From Bacillota bacterium (GTDB lineage: Bacteria; Bacillota; SHA-98; UBA4971), in the NCBI GenBank assembly GCA_012842395.1, contig DUSX01000034.1, forward strand, positions 258,375 through 322,374: a DNA stretch of 64,000 bases. Direction: 5' to 3'. A program made the position numbers and the translations under genes. Each line of letters begins with the position of its first letter. Position 1 is the first letter of the stretch. Below the pieces are notes generated by a model. That model worked only from the letters and a program-made list of their open reading frames with translations. It ran no database searches and was not told the DNA's origin. This document shows positions 43,331 through 51,512 of this stretch, in pieces.

Positions 43331-43897
43331 TCATTCGTCACCGAGCTGCGGCAGGCCCGCCTCCTCGTGCCCTCCCTCATCGCCCCGCGCACCCTGGCGT
43401 GCTTCCTGGCCCAAGCGACCGCGCTCCTCCCCAACCGCGCCGCGCGTTCCATGGTGAGAGTCGCATCCGGGCTCAACACCGTCACTGGGCTTGCGACTGT
43501 CGAGATAACTTTGGAGGATTATAGCAGCCGCCACCGAATCGACAACCTGCCTCCGCCGCCGCCGGGAGACGTCCGCCTCGAGCAGGGCCCGCTCCGCAGA
43601 CACCGTCGACAGCCGCTCGTCCCAGAGGACCACGGGCACGCCCGCCCTGTCCTCGAGAGCTTCCGCAAGCCGCTTCGCTCTAGCGGCGCTCTCGCCGAGC
43701 GACCCGTCCATGTTCATCGGCAGGCCCACGACAACGAGGGCGACCCCATTGCCGCGAACGAGCGAGACCAGCCGCGCCAGGTCGCCCCTGAACGATGCCC
43801 TCGTGATCACACCCGCGGGTTGCGCGAAGCATCCAGTCGGGTCAGACAGCGACACGCCGATGGTCTTTGTCCCTACATCAAGCCCCATGACCCTCAA
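43331..43897 (-). CDS. ruvX: Holliday junction resolvase-like RuvX (YqgF)
   Basis: 188 residues from the TTG at 43897, which gives the family N terminus MRVMGLDVGTKTIGVSLSD and has AAAGGTGG upstream. RNase H-like fold: VVVGLPMNMDGSLGESA, VVLWDERLSTVSAERAL, DSVAAAIILQSYLDSRK. Acts in 16S rRNA 5' maturation or related nuclease functions. After the normal end at about residue 142 there is an unrelated Gly/Arg/Glu-rich extension of about 45 residues, likely a lost stop codon or a disordered tail. It starts 6 bp after the aldo/keto reductase stop. Confidence 0.9.
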   Translation of the reverse strand: MRVMGLDVGTKTIGVSLSDPTGCFAQPAGVITRASFRGDLARLVSLVRGNGVALVVVGLPMNMDGSLGESAARAKRLAEALEDRAGVPVVLWDERLSTVSAERALLEADVSRRRRRQVVDSVAAAIILQSYLDSRKPSDGVEPGCDSHHGTRGAVGEERGRLGQEARQGARGDEGGHEEAGLPQLGDE

Positions 43898-43902
43898 CCG
43901 GC

Positions 43903-44907
43903 CTAGACCACCTTTATGCAGAACTCGGGGCACGCAGCCTGGCAGTACCCGCACAGAACGCACCGGGAGGTGTCCACCGTCGCGCGACCGGACGTCGGCG
44001 AGATCGCGAGCGCCCCGTGGGTGCACCTCGCCACGCACGTCCCACAGCCGGTGCACCACGGCTCGATGAGGAGGGCCTTGTTGTGCCGCGTCCGCTCGCG
44101 GAGCTCGTCATCGGGATGCTGGCCCTCGAATATGGCAAGGTCCATTCTGAGCTCATCCAGCGTCTTCACGCCCACGGCGATGGAATCAACGCACTCCTGC
44201 CCCAGAGCCCACCGCAGGGCGCCTTCCACATCGTCCAGCAAGGCTCCGCCGCCCAGCGCCTTCATTGAGTAGATGCCCTTGCCGGCCAAGTGTGCGTCCC
44301 GTACCGCCGCCAGCATCTCGCTTGCGCTCCCGTCGGCTATCCCGATCCCCGACCTATTCAGAAGAGGATGTATCACGTCGATCTCAGGCATCAGGGTGGC
44401 CGCCCTCACGCACGCCACGTGGTGGGTGGACACTCCGACCGCACGCACCTTCCCTGCCTCACGTGCGAAAACCAGGTATTTCAGCGCTTCCTCGTGTCCC
44501 TTCAGCGTCAAGGCCGACTCCTGCTCGTGGAGGAGGAAGATATCTATGTAATCGGTGCCCAAGGATCTGAGCGCCCGTTCCACGGTTTCACGCATCCCCT
44601 CATACGTGTAATCATATGACTTTGAGGCGATCACCAGTGTGTCCCGGCTCCAACTCCGGGCGCCATTCCCCCCGAAGACGGCCTCACGGATGTAATCGTA
44701 TGTGTTGTAAAGCTCAGCGGTGTCGATGAAGTTGACCCCTGCGTCCAGCGCCGCCCGCAGGAGCAAAGCGCCCTCTTCCACAGGCAGCTTTGCCTGCAAC
44801 GGCCCCATAGTCAAGGTGCCGAAGCACATCCTCGACACGACGAGTCCCGTCCTGCCGAGGGCCCTTCTCTCGAGACCGCGGGCGACCTTCCGCGGCCCCG
44901 CGTCCAT
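43903..44907 (-). CDS. Aldo/keto reductase fused to a 2[4Fe-4S] ferredoxin domain
   Basis: 334 residues. AKR barrel at about 15-265: FGTLTMGPLQ, NFIDTAELYNTYDYI (catalytic Asp/Tyr), IASKSYDYT (Lys), GTDYIDIFLLHEQE (His), GVSTHHVACV. The C-terminal 45 residues carry two cluster motifs, CTGCGTCVARC and CVLCGYCQAAC, each CxxCxxCxxxC. This is a clostridial-type 'aldo/keto reductase with ferredoxin domain'; it probably passes electrons between a pyridine nucleotide or ferredoxin and an unknown carbonyl. It intrudes into the otherwise housekeeping ireB-ruvX region. Confidence 0.92.
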   Translation of the reverse strand: MDAGPRKVARGLERRALGRTGLVVSRMCFGTLTMGPLQAKLPVEEGALLLRAALDAGVNFIDTAELYNTYDYIREAVFGGNGARSWSRDTLVIASKSYDYTYEGMRETVERALRSLGTDYIDIFLLHEQESALTLKGHEEALKYLVFAREAGKVRAVGVSTHHVACVRAATLMPEIDVIHPLLNRSGIGIADGSASEMLAAVRDAHLAGKGIYSMKALGGGALLDDVEGALRWALGQECVDSIAVGVKTLDELRMDLAIFEGQHPDDELRERTRHNKALLIEPWCTGCGTCVARCTHGALAISPTSGRATVDTSRCVLCGYCQAACPEFCIKVV

Positions 44908-45013
44908 CGCCCCGCCGCCCGCTCCAGCCGCAGTGTACGATTGCCCCAGAAACCCGCCCCCCTCCCGGTGTGACAGTGCGCGCGTCGGCCCCTCGTCTCG
45001 CCTCCGACCCCGT

Positions 45014-46240
45014 TCAGCCGCGGCCCGCGGCGTCCACGTCTCCTACGATCACGTGGATCCATGAGGGGAAACGAGGCAGCCGGGCCTCGCTGTCAGCCTG
45101 TGGGTATATGGAAAACCCGCTCACGCCCTGCCGCGTCGCAAGCAGCGATTCAGCCTCCCGGACGCTCTTGCCCGCGAGTTCACGCGCGAGCTTGTCCGCA
45201 TCGACCTTTGCCGAGACCCTGGCCTGCGCGGTCACATCGATCGATGCTGCCGCAGAGCTTTTCCGCGCGGCCCCGGTTATCTTCATTTCCACTGCGGATG
45301 AGATAACCTCTCCGCCCCCGGCCACGACCTCGGAGAGGAACTTGCCCCGCGCCACCTTTAAGACCTCAGCCTCCTTGACCGCAAGCGCGCTCGCGCTCGC
45401 GCGGCACGATGCCCGCAGTTCCGCAGATGGAGTAAAAGGAGCCGCGCTGAAAGTAGGTTCCTGTCGCTCCACTACGATGGTGTCGCGGACGACGCTGAAA
45501 CCGGCCGGGCTCTTTACTGCAAGGCGCGCTGCCGCCTCCCTCGCAGCTTCCGATGCAATGAGCCTGCGGGCCGTCGCGAGGTCGACGGGTGAGACTGCAG
45601 GCGTTATCTTGTCCTCGCCACCGGACGTGGGTTCGGGGTTCGTGACCTTTAGGCCCGGGAATGCGCCCGCAACGACGACGGTAATGCGTCCAGCGGCGAC
45701 GTTCCCGCTGGTCCCGGGTTCCTCCGCCTCCACGTCCACCACAGTCATCCCCGAATCCGCGTCGACCGCAAGCCCCATGAAATGCCTTACGGTGGCAGGG
45801 GGGACCACGGCCGCTTCGACCGTGCGAAACCGCACCCCCGCCGCCGTGGCGACCATCGTGCCCTTGGGCACACTCACAGCACGCTCCGTCTCATTGACGA
45901 ACGCGACGCGCCCGCTCGCCTTGGTGGCCCCCGACCGCACAGATCCGGACACCGGCACCTTAACGGACACAGTGAAGGAGTCCTTCACCGCGCGAGCAGG
46001 CACCCGCCCGCCATCGACATCCACGACCGTCACAGCCGTGGACGCCTCAACCGTCACCTTCCGGCACACCTCCGACACCTCGGGCGAGACCACCACTGTC
46101 GCCCTGGGCCAGAAGGCGTAGAGCACGCAGAAAATCAAAAGGGCCGCAAGGCCCGTCGTCATGGCAGGCCCGCGCCCGAACCACATTTCGAAGCCGCCCC
46201 GCATCGAAACCGTAGGGCCAACGCGTCTTCCCATTCGCAC
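45014..46240 (-). CDS. Membrane-anchored protein with baseplate-J-like domain
   Basis: 408 residues. One N-terminal transmembrane helix at about 27-46 (MTTGLAALLIFCVLYAFWP), then an extracytoplasmic part. The segment GRVAFVNETERAVSVPKGTMVATAAGVRFRT, followed by VVDVEAEEPGTSGNVAAGRI, has the pattern of the Baseplate J/gp47 family. No other phage genes are near, so it is probably a host cell-surface protein that reuses this fold. Ala/Val/Ser rich throughout. It lies between ireB and the AKR gene, with gaps of 62 and 106 bp. Start uncertain: GTG 46240 or ATG 46234. Confidence 0.65.
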   Translation of the reverse strand: MRMGRRVGPTVSMRGGFEMWFGRGPAMTTGLAALLIFCVLYAFWPRATVVVSPEVSEVCRKVTVEASTAVTVVDVDGGRVPARAVKDSFTVSVKVPVSGSVRSGATKASGRVAFVNETERAVSVPKGTMVATAAGVRFRTVEAAVVPPATVRHFMGLAVDADSGMTVVDVEAEEPGTSGNVAAGRITVVVAGAFPGLKVTNPEPTSGGEDKITPAVSPVDLATARRLIASEAAREAAARLAVKSPAGFSVVRDTIVVERQEPTFSAAPFTPSAELRASCRASASALAVKEAEVLKVARGKFLSEVVAGGGEVISSAVEMKITGAARKSSAAASIDVTAQARVSAKVDADKLARELAGKSVREAESLLATRQGVSGFSIYPQADSEARLPRFPSWIHVIVGDVDAAGRG

Positions 46241-46302
46241 AGCGAAGCGCTCCGCGCCCCTCCCAAAACCCGTCGTGAAAGCCCGTGCCAGCTCCGCCCA
46301 AC

Positions 46303-46560
46303 CTATCTGCCTTCCAGGTAATACCGCACTAGCTCCTCTATGATCTCGTCTCGCTCGAGCTTTCGAACGAGGTTCCGGGCGCCCTTATGGCTCGTTATGT
46401 AAGTGGGGTCCCCCGACATAAGGTATCCGACGATCTGGTTTGTCGGGTTGTACCCCTTCTCCTTCAACGCCTCATAGACCTCCAAGAGTAACGCCCTGAC
46501 GCTGACCACGTCCTCAGAAACGACCCGAAACGTCTGAGTCTCATCAAGCGGTCCTTTCAC
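46303..46560 (-). CDS. IreB-family regulatory phosphoprotein (UPF0297)
   Basis: 85 residues from the GTG at 46560, matching the family start ([13 protein letters not shown]); the open frame to 46632 adds unrelated residues. Core [62 protein letters not shown] is typical in outline. In Enterococcus IreB is phosphorylated on Thr residues near the N terminus by the PASTA kinase IreK; ETQT here supplies candidate sites. Usual place between alaS and ruvX. Confidence 0.95.
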   Translation of the reverse strand: MKGPLDETQTFRVVSEDVVSVRALLLEVYEALKEKGYNPTNQIVGYLMSGDPTYITSHKGARNLVRKLERDEIIEELVRYYLEGR

Positions 46561-46732
46561 AGCAGCGTCACGCTCCCCCTGTCGTAGCTCCCCAGCACCT
46601 CGCCGTATGCCGGCACGCTCGCCAGCGCGCATCGCGTTTCGCGCCCGGCGACCTTTCCACTCTTCCGCACCCCGCCTGCCTCGCGGCCTGAATCCGCATC
46701 CCGAGACGCTACGCCGCCACCAGCGAAGTCAC

Positions 46733-49423
46733 TCAGTGCAGTAACGCCCTCTCTATCCTGGCCTTCGCCGCACCGAGGGCCTCCTTGAGCTTCGCCGCGT
46801 CGCGAGCGCCCGCCTGCGCCATGTCAGGACGCCCGCCGCCACCTCCGCCCGCCGCCTCAGCCGCGGCTTTGACGATATCCCCCGCTCGCAGGCCCCTATC
46901 TATGAGATCCCTCGTGACCGTCACCACGAAAAGCGCCTTTCCGTCAAACCTGGACCCCAGGACCACCGCGCCTGATACAAGCTTCTCCCGCACCGTGTCA
47001 GCAAGCTCGCGAAGCGCAGGCCCGTCGAGTCCTTCCGCCTCCGCCACCACGACCTTCGCCCCGTCTATCTCCGTCGCTTCGCTGAGTAGCACGTCCACCT
47101 GCGACCGGGCCATTCTCGCTTTGAGCGACTCTATCTCTTTCTCGCGCGCACGGAGGGTCTGCACGAGCCTCGACACTTTCTGAGGGAGCTCGTCGGGATT
47201 GCCCTTGACCTCCGCTGACGCGCTCTCGAGCAGCGCCTGCTGGGACCTGAGAAGCGCTAGGGCAGCCTTTCCGCTCACCGCCTCCACCCGCCTGATCCCC
47301 GAGGCCACTGCACCCTCGGACACTATCTTCACGAGCCCGATCTCTCCGGTGCGCCCCACATGGGTGCCACCGCACAGCTCCTTGCTGCAGTCGTCTATCC
47401 TGACGACCCGGACCCGCTCACCGTACTTCTCACCGAAGAGCGCCATGGCGCCCATCGCCTTGGCCTCCTCGAGGGCCATCTCCACCGCCTCCACCGGCGA
47501 GTCGGCGAGAACCCACTCCAGGACCATGTCCTCGACCCTGCGGATCTCGTCATCCGTCATTGCCGAATGGTGGGAGAAGTCGAACCTCAGCCTGTCTTCG
47601 GCGACCAGCGAGCCAGCTTGAAACACGTGGTCTCCAAGGACCCTTCGGAGAGCGGCGTGGAGGAGATGGGTCGCTGTGTGATTACGGGCGATGGCGCGGC
47701 GGCGCTCCGCGTCCACAACGGCCTCCACTTTGTCGCCCGTTGTGATGACGCCGTGCTCGACGGTGGCGTTATGAATGACGATCGCCTCCGACGCGCGCAC
47801 CGTTGTCGTAACCCTTGCCTTCCCGGAAGGACCCGTGATCGTCCCCGAATCGCCTACCTGCCCGCCGGATTCGCCGTAGAACGGCGTGACGTCCAGCACT
47901 ATCTCGACATTCTGCCCCGCGCTCGCGCGGCTCACCGGTTCGCCGTCGACAAAAATGGCGCACACCTTGGACTTGGCGGCAGTCGTCTCGTATCCGACAA
48001 ACCTCGTGCCAAGGCCCGTGAGGGCCTGCGCCTTCGCCGTCGAAAGGTCGCCCATGTAACCCAGGTCTTGCCGCGCTGCCCGCGCCCGCTCGCGCTGCTC
48101 CTGCATGGCGGCGGAGAACCCCGCCTCGTCTACGGTCATCCCGCTTTCTTCAGCTATCTCGCGAGTGAGCTCCACCGGGAACCCATACGTGTCGTAAAGC
48201 CTGAACGCATCCGCGCCGGGGATCTCGTTCCTACCTGCCTCGCGAAGCTCCGCGACAAGGCCCTGAAGGATGCTCGTCCCCTGATCGAGCCTTCCGAGGA
48301 ACCGCTCCTCCTCGACGGACAAGGTCTTTCGTATGTGGTCCCGCCTCTCGACGAGCTCGGGGTACGAGTCGCCCATCACCGAAATTATGACGTCCGCCAC
48401 ATCGGCCAGAAACGGCCGCGTGATGCCGAGGAGCCTGCCGTGGCGCACCGCACGCCTTATGAGCCTCCGGAGCACGTACCCTCTGCCTTCGTTGGCTGGC
48501 AGGACCCCGTCGGCTACCAGGAAGGTCACCGCGCGGGCGTGGTCGGTGATTATCCTGACTGATACATCAGTGTCGAGCGTAGGCTGCCCCTGCCGTCGCC
48601 CTCCCGTCGCTTTTCCGTAGACAACCCCACCAAGCTCAGCGACGGCATGCGTGATGGGCCTCATGGCGTCAGTATCGAACACCGTCGGGACGCCCTGCAT
48701 GACCGCGGCCACCCGGTCAAGCCCCATGCCGGTGTCGATACCCTTGCGTTCGAGAGGCACATAGTTGCCGGCCTCGTCGTGATGGAACTGTATGAACACC
48801 AGGTTCCATATTTCCATGAACCTGTCGCAGTCGCAGCCCAACTTGCATTCGGGCCTTCCGCAGCCAAACTCCTCGCCGCGGTCGACGTGGATCTCAGAAC
48901 ACGGCCCGCATGGGCCGACACCAATCTCCCAGAAATTGTCCTTCTTGCCGAAGCGCTTTATGCGCTCCGCGGGCACCCCCACGTCTCTCGTCCAGATCTC
49001 GAACGCCTCGTCATCATCCAGGTATATAGTCACCCAGAGCCTATCTTCGGGAAGGCCGAGGTGCTCCGTGACGAACTCCCATGCCCATGGGATCGCCTGT
49101 TTCTTGAAGTAATCCCCAAACGAGAAGTTGCCCAGCATCTCGAAAAACGTGAGGTGCCGGGCGGTCTTGCCGACATTGTCGATGTCAAGGGTGCGGACGC
49201 ATTTCTGACACGTGGTCACCCTCTGCGACTCCGGCTTGGCGGTGCCGAGGAAATAGGGCTTGAAGGGCACCATGCCCGCGCCCGTAAGGAGAAGCGTGGG
49301 GTCGTTGATCGGTATGAGGGAAGCGCTCGGCAAAGGCTTGTGCCCCTTGCCGACGAAGAATTCTCTGAACATGTCGCGTATCTCGCGGGTACCAAGGGCC
49401 CGAATACCTCGTTCAGCCTGCAA
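46733..49423 (-). CDS. alaS: Alanyl-tRNA synthetase
   Basis: 896 residues. Class II catalytic core (MFREFFVGKGHKPLPSASLIP, RVTTCQKCVRTLDIDNVGKT, HLTFFEMLGNFSFGDYFKK), tRNA-recognition domain, editing domain (NHTATHLLHAALRRVLG, CGGTHVGRTGEIG zinc/editing motifs) and the C-terminal DHHA1 domain with GGGGGGRPDMAQAG. The ATG at 49432 touches the GGGAGG Shine-Dalgarno with no spacer, so the in-frame TTG at 49423, nine bases from it, is the better start; adding the three extra codons from 49432 changes little. No T-box leader precedes it. Confidence 0.97.
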   Translation of the reverse strand: MQAERGIRALGTREIRDMFREFFVGKGHKPLPSASLIPINDPTLLLTGAGMVPFKPYFLGTAKPESQRVTTCQKCVRTLDIDNVGKTARHLTFFEMLGNFSFGDYFKKQAIPWAWEFVTEHLGLPEDRLWVTIYLDDDEAFEIWTRDVGVPAERIKRFGKKDNFWEIGVGPCGPCSEIHVDRGEEFGCGRPECKLGCDCDRFMEIWNLVFIQFHHDEAGNYVPLERKGIDTGMGLDRVAAVMQGVPTVFDTDAMRPITHAVAELGGVVYGKATGGRRQGQPTLDTDVSVRIITDHARAVTFLVADGVLPANEGRGYVLRRLIRRAVRHGRLLGITRPFLADVADVIISVMGDSYPELVERRDHIRKTLSVEEERFLGRLDQGTSILQGLVAELREAGRNEIPGADAFRLYDTYGFPVELTREIAEESGMTVDEAGFSAAMQEQRERARAARQDLGYMGDLSTAKAQALTGLGTRFVGYETTAAKSKVCAIFVDGEPVSRASAGQNVEIVLDVTPFYGESGGQVGDSGTITGPSGKARVTTTVRASEAIVIHNATVEHGVITTGDKVEAVVDAERRRAIARNHTATHLLHAALRRVLGDHVFQAGSLVAEDRLRFDFSHHSAMTDDEIRRVEDMVLEWVLADSPVEAVEMALEEAKAMGAMALFGEKYGERVRVVRIDDCSKELCGGTHVGRTGEIGLVKIVSEGAVASGIRRVEAVSGKAALALLRSQQALLESASAEVKGNPDELPQKVSRLVQTLRAREKEIESLKARMARSQVDVLLSEATEIDGAKVVVAEAEGLDGPALRELADTVREKLVSGAVVLGSRFDGKALFVVTVTRDLIDRGLRAGDIVKAAAEAAGGGGGGRPDMAQAGARDAAKLKEALGAAKARIERALLH

Positions 49424-49455
49424 AGCATGCATCCTCCCACGTCCGAGTTATCTCT

Positions 49456-49498
49456 ATCATAGCGAATCGCGCCGGGGGTGTCAACGCGAACACCCCCG
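49456..49498 (-). promoter_or_regulatory. Consensus sigma-A promoter of alaS with dyad over the -35
   Basis: Minus strand TTGACA (49479-49484), 17 bp, TATGAT (49456-49461). A perfect 9-base inverted repeat CGGGGGTGT/ACACCCCCG with an 8-base loop covers 49473-49498, including the -35. Expected transcript start is about 25 bp before the alaS TTG, leaving no room for a T-box. Confidence 0.7.
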
Positions 49499-49581
49499 TC
49501 CCCGCGCCGTTTCCCGCCCCTGCCCCCTTCCGGCCGCGCGGCCAGCTGCAGAGGGACACGCCTCGAAGGCCGACCGCACGA

Positions 49582-50652
49582 TCAAGGCACAAGCTTCGCG
49601 TGCAGGTATCTGAGGATCACTTTGATCATGGCCGCCACTGGCACGGCAAGCAGGACCCCGATGAGCCCGAAAAGGTGGCCCCCCGCAAGGATCGCAAAGA
49701 TCACCGCAACCGGGTGCAGGCCGACTTGTTCGCCGAGGATGTTCGGCCCCACGACTGCGCTCTCAAACTGGTTTACGAGCACGAATAGCAAGATAACATA
49801 CAACGCGAGCACCGGCGATTTCAGTGAAGCGAGAATCACGGCAGGGACTGCGCCTATGATCGGACCGAAGTACGGCACGACATTGAAGAGCCCAGCCACA
49901 AGCCCGATGACGAGGGCGAAGTCAACGCCGATGATGGACAGGCCCGCGAAGATCAGCACGCCGACGACGGCCGACACAAGGAGTTGTCCCCTGATGAACG
50001 AGCCCAATGCCTGGTCCATCTCGATAAGCAGGCCCACCACCTCGCTGCGCCAGCGCGAAGGTATCCACGACAGGAGCCACATCTTGATCTCCGGGAAATC
50101 CATGGTAAAGTAGAATGCCAGCACGGGCACGAGAACGAGCATGGTCATCTTGGGAAGGAGTTCCGGAACGGCCCCCACAGTTCGGCGCACGAGGTCAGCA
50201 AGCGCCGTTTCCGCTCTGCGGATCCCGTCGTCCAGGGCGCCTTTCAGAGGCTCCGGTATGTTGAACCTGTTGAGCCTCGCGTAAAGCGCCGCGAGCCGGC
50301 TCTGGATCTCCTGGGCCTGCCCCGGAAGGACCTCAGCAAGCATCTCGAGCTGCGAGAACAGCCTGGGAAACAAGTACACTCCCAGGAGCGCAATCAGGAG
50401 CGTGAACCCAACGTACACAACGAGCGTGCCAGCGCTCCTGGGAGCTCCTCGCTTTTCGAGGTACGTGACTAGCGGGTTCATCAAGTACGAGAGGCCGAGG
50501 GCAAGCAGAAACGGGGTAAGTATGGCCCTCACCCGGAAGAGAAATAGCGCGGCCCCCAGGACAACGAGAATGTGCAGAAACCAAGGCAAGATCCGCACCG
50601 CTTTCTCGCGCCGACAACGGATGGGGTTTTCGTGAGCGTCGGTCTCAGCCAT
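49582..50652 (-). CDS. AI-2E/PerM-family membrane exporter
   Basis: 356 residues. Seven or eight transmembrane segments with the family layout: two N-terminal helices (ILPWFLHILVVLGAALFLF, LTPFLLALGLSYLMNPLVTYLEKRG), a long amphipathic periplasmic-side region, and the C-terminal conserved block GLVAGLFNVVPYFGPIIGAVPAVILA, VNQFESAVVGPNILGEQVGLHPVAVIFAILAGGHLFGLIGVLLAVPVAAMIK. Close to YtvI-type proteins of spore formers. Substrate unknown. Usual neighbour of alaS in Firmicutes. Confidence 0.92.
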   Translation of the reverse strand: MAETDAHENPIRCRREKAVRILPWFLHILVVLGAALFLFRVRAILTPFLLALGLSYLMNPLVTYLEKRGAPRSAGTLVVYVGFTLLIALLGVYLFPRLFSQLEMLAEVLPGQAQEIQSRLAALYARLNRFNIPEPLKGALDDGIRRAETALADLVRRTVGAVPELLPKMTMLVLVPVLAFYFTMDFPEIKMWLLSWIPSRWRSEVVGLLIEMDQALGSFIRGQLLVSAVVGVLIFAGLSIIGVDFALVIGLVAGLFNVVPYFGPIIGAVPAVILASLKSPVLALYVILLFVLVNQFESAVVGPNILGEQVGLHPVAVIFAILAGGHLFGLIGVLLAVPVAAMIKVILRYLHAKLVP

Positions 50653-50759
50653 GCGCGAGGCTCATCCTTCTTACGCAGCGCCCGCTTGGCGTCACGTGCG
50701 TGTTTGCTGCCCGCCGCCCTCTTCGCCGGGCCTGCCGCCCCGCCTCGCCTCGTCACATC

Positions 50760-50960
50760 GTCGTACGCTTGCGATACTCCTCAGTCCGTAAGGTCCAGCC
50801 CGGGTCGCCAGTGGCTGCACGACGGGGGCGCCACGAATTCGGTCGTCTCACGCGCCGAACTCGAACGGGGCGCGCCGGAAGCGCGCCGCCCCCGGAGGGT
50901 GTGGCCGGCAAGCCCCGCACCCCCAGGAAAAGAAACGAGGCTCGCGGCGACATGCTGTGC
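50760..50960 (+). repeat. MITE-like dispersed intergenic element, copy D
   Basis: About 200 bp in the gap 50653-51027. The right end GGCGACATGCTGTGC and the internal core (ACGAATTCGG, GAACTCGAACGGGG, GGCGCGC-CGGAA-GCGCGCC, CCCGGAGGG) are clear; the left end is degraded. Instead of the inner stem of other copies it has GGGTGTGG/CCGCACCC, an 8-bp stem at the equivalent place. Confidence 0.7.
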
Positions 50961-51027
50961 CCTCCGCTCGCCGCCCGCGGGTCTGCGGCCCGGGGCGCGC
51001 GCTCTGGCGTTCAACCCTGGCACCTAG

Positions 51028-51291
51028 CTAATCCGCCCTGCCGAGCCGCAGGCGCCTGCCAGCGGCACGAGTCTTTTCGCCGGCGTTCACGATGCTCCTG
51101 CCGACCTGCGTGACCATCCGCCCTGCCGCCTTGGTCATCATCGCGCGAGCTGAGCGGGCCGCGCGGGCTTCGTCCGATGCGTCCCCGAGGAGCGTCCTCG
51201 CGCGCGCCCGACGTGACCTGAAGTAGAAATACGCGCCGATCGCAGCGCCGGCGGCGCTTCCGGCTATGATGGATCTCCAGAGTCTCCTCAT
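51028..51291 (-). CDS. Small YtxH-like membrane protein
   Basis: 87 residues: an N-terminal hydrophobic helix (IIAGSAAGAAIGAYFYF) followed by a strongly basic, Ala-rich helical tail (RSRRARARTLLGDASDEARAARSARAMM...). General architecture of YtxH-type general-stress membrane proteins; no specific motif. GGGAGGCGG lies upstream of the ATG at 51291. It lies between mnmA and the AI-2E-type gene, flanked by two MITE-like elements. Confidence 0.65.
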   Translation of the reverse strand: MRRLWRSIIAGSAAGAAIGAYFYFRSRRARARTLLGDASDEARAARSARAMMTKAAGRMVTQVGRSIVNAGEKTRAAGRRLRLGRAD

Positions 51292-51314
51292 AGCTACCGC
51301 CTCCCTTTCAGGAG

Positions 51315-51512
51315 GTTAGTATGCCCACAGTGTGAAGGAAAAAGCGAATGGAAAATGGCTCCTTGCACGATCGCGGGCGGTCCCTCCCGGTAGTCGGACA
51401 GTTCGAACGAGGCACGCCGCAAGCGCGCCGTCCTCGGAGGGCAAGGCCGGATAGCCTTAGGCAGGACCGCCCCGCCGGAAAGTAGCGCGAACTTCTGGCG
51501 ATATACTTTTAG
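51315..51512 (+). repeat. MITE-like dispersed intergenic element, copy E (internally shortened)
   Basis: About 198 bp. Right half intact (GTTCGAACGAGGC, GGCACGC-CGCAA-GCGCGCC, CAAGGC-CGGATA-GCCTTA, GGCAGGACCGCCCCGCCGGAAA, GGCGATATACTTTTAG). The left end GTTAGTATGCCCAC is a plausible decayed terminal repeat, with about 40 bp of the family's left arm altered. The mnmA stop codon TAA (51509-51511) lies inside the right end. Confidence 0.75.

Noticed and set aside
45014-46240. Prophage or tailocin fragment, suggested by the baseplate-J-like domain
   Set aside because: No other phage gene nearby, and the protein has a bacterial transmembrane anchor; read as a host surface protein.
47360-48562. 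400-codon open frame on the plus strand
   Set aside because: Antisense to alaS, which is secure; no RBS or domain.
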